From: Macrostomum hystrix
Lineage: Eukaryota > Platyhelminthes > Macrostomidae
Reading direction: 5' to 3'
NCBI GenBank assembly: GCA_950097015.1
Contig: CATNEN010000002.1
Coordinates: 4,681,001-4,745,000, forward strand
DNA: 64,000 nt
Below, piece after piece: positions 63,797-64,000 of the stretch (within the stretch, counting starts at the first letter, position 1; each line of letters begins with the position of its first letter). The position numbers and the translations under genes were made by a program. Under the pieces are notes generated by a model. It ran no database searches and was not told the DNA's origin. It saw only the letters and a program-made list of their open reading frames with translations.

Positions 63797-64000
63797 GTAA
63801 GTCGCTGCTGCCCGACCTAAGTACAAAGGCCGCTAAGTTTTGTAAAATTAAAAGATAATTTTGTTCGTTTTATTGGATGACATGATCAGAAGTAAAAAAT
63901 AATTTCGAAATATTAAGCAATATTAATGCACTTCGACCTGCTAAGGTGGCACACCTTCAATCTAGAAACACCTAGATGAATACTCTCAGAAAAAATAATA

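Overview
The window is nuclear DNA of an invertebrate animal. The genes are split by GT-AG introns, and two of them have clear animal orthologues: PICK1, and the mRNA-export adaptor POLDIP3/SKAR. Ig domains are carried on exons bounded by phase-1 introns. The tRNA genes are eukaryotic type, and tRNA-derived SINEs, DNA-transposon fossils and minisatellites are dense. The palindrome TAGGCCTA is over-represented, which is common in marine invertebrates, but I cannot name the lineage. Exon joins given here were worked out by hand from splice signals and codon phase, without transcripts.

Layout. 1-4.8 kb: gene-poor DNA with a purine-rich repeat and a 36-bp minisatellite that is open in several frames. 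4.8-8.9 kb (minus): a three-exon gene joining a pogo/CENP-B-type transposase (helix-turn-helix plus DDE domain) in phase to an OTU cysteine protease. 8.9-12.1 kb: a GC-rich, probably transposon-derived island that contains a non-autonomous hAT element with an 8-bp target duplication and an internal 16-bp minisatellite. 12.4-14.5 kb (minus): an Ig-superfamily gene with a TGA where the core Trp of Ig domain 1 should be. 16-18.6 kb: a TTAA-flanked MITE and a SINE. 18.7-25.2 kb (minus): two tandem, single-exon paralogues with CBM20-like (starch-binding-type) domains, a shared C-x2-H-x8-C-x2-C zinc-knuckle-like motif and a shared C-terminal signature. One of them also carries four nearly identical CBM20-like modules.

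25.2-29.4 kb is mostly empty apart from a broken reading frame. 29.5-37.5 kb (minus) is a complete nine-coding-exon PICK1 gene (435 aa). It lies head-to-head with a complete four-exon POLDIP3/SKAR gene (plus, 38.4-44.9 kb, 459 aa), and about 850 bp separate the start codons. Their introns hold SINEs, foldback MITEs, a mariner fossil and minisatellites; the last POLDIP3 intron is GC-AG. 45-50 kb is a run of minisatellites. 50.1-55.9 kb (minus) encodes a giant ankyrin-repeat protein whose apparent stop codon lies inside a splice donor that leads to two more exons. 56.3-64 kb holds another minisatellite, a SINE, three tRNA-Asn(GTT) genes plus a decayed copy, an LTR-like GC-rich block, a 1.5-kb minisatellite with a 483-bp higher-order unit, and one possible exon near the right edge.

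No operon-like organisation is expected. The functional links I can support are the probable shared promoter of PICK1 and POLDIP3, the tandem duplication of the CBM20-like genes, and repeated capture of mobile DNA by introns. The least familiar items are the transposase-OTU fusion and the CBM20/zinc-knuckle gene family.
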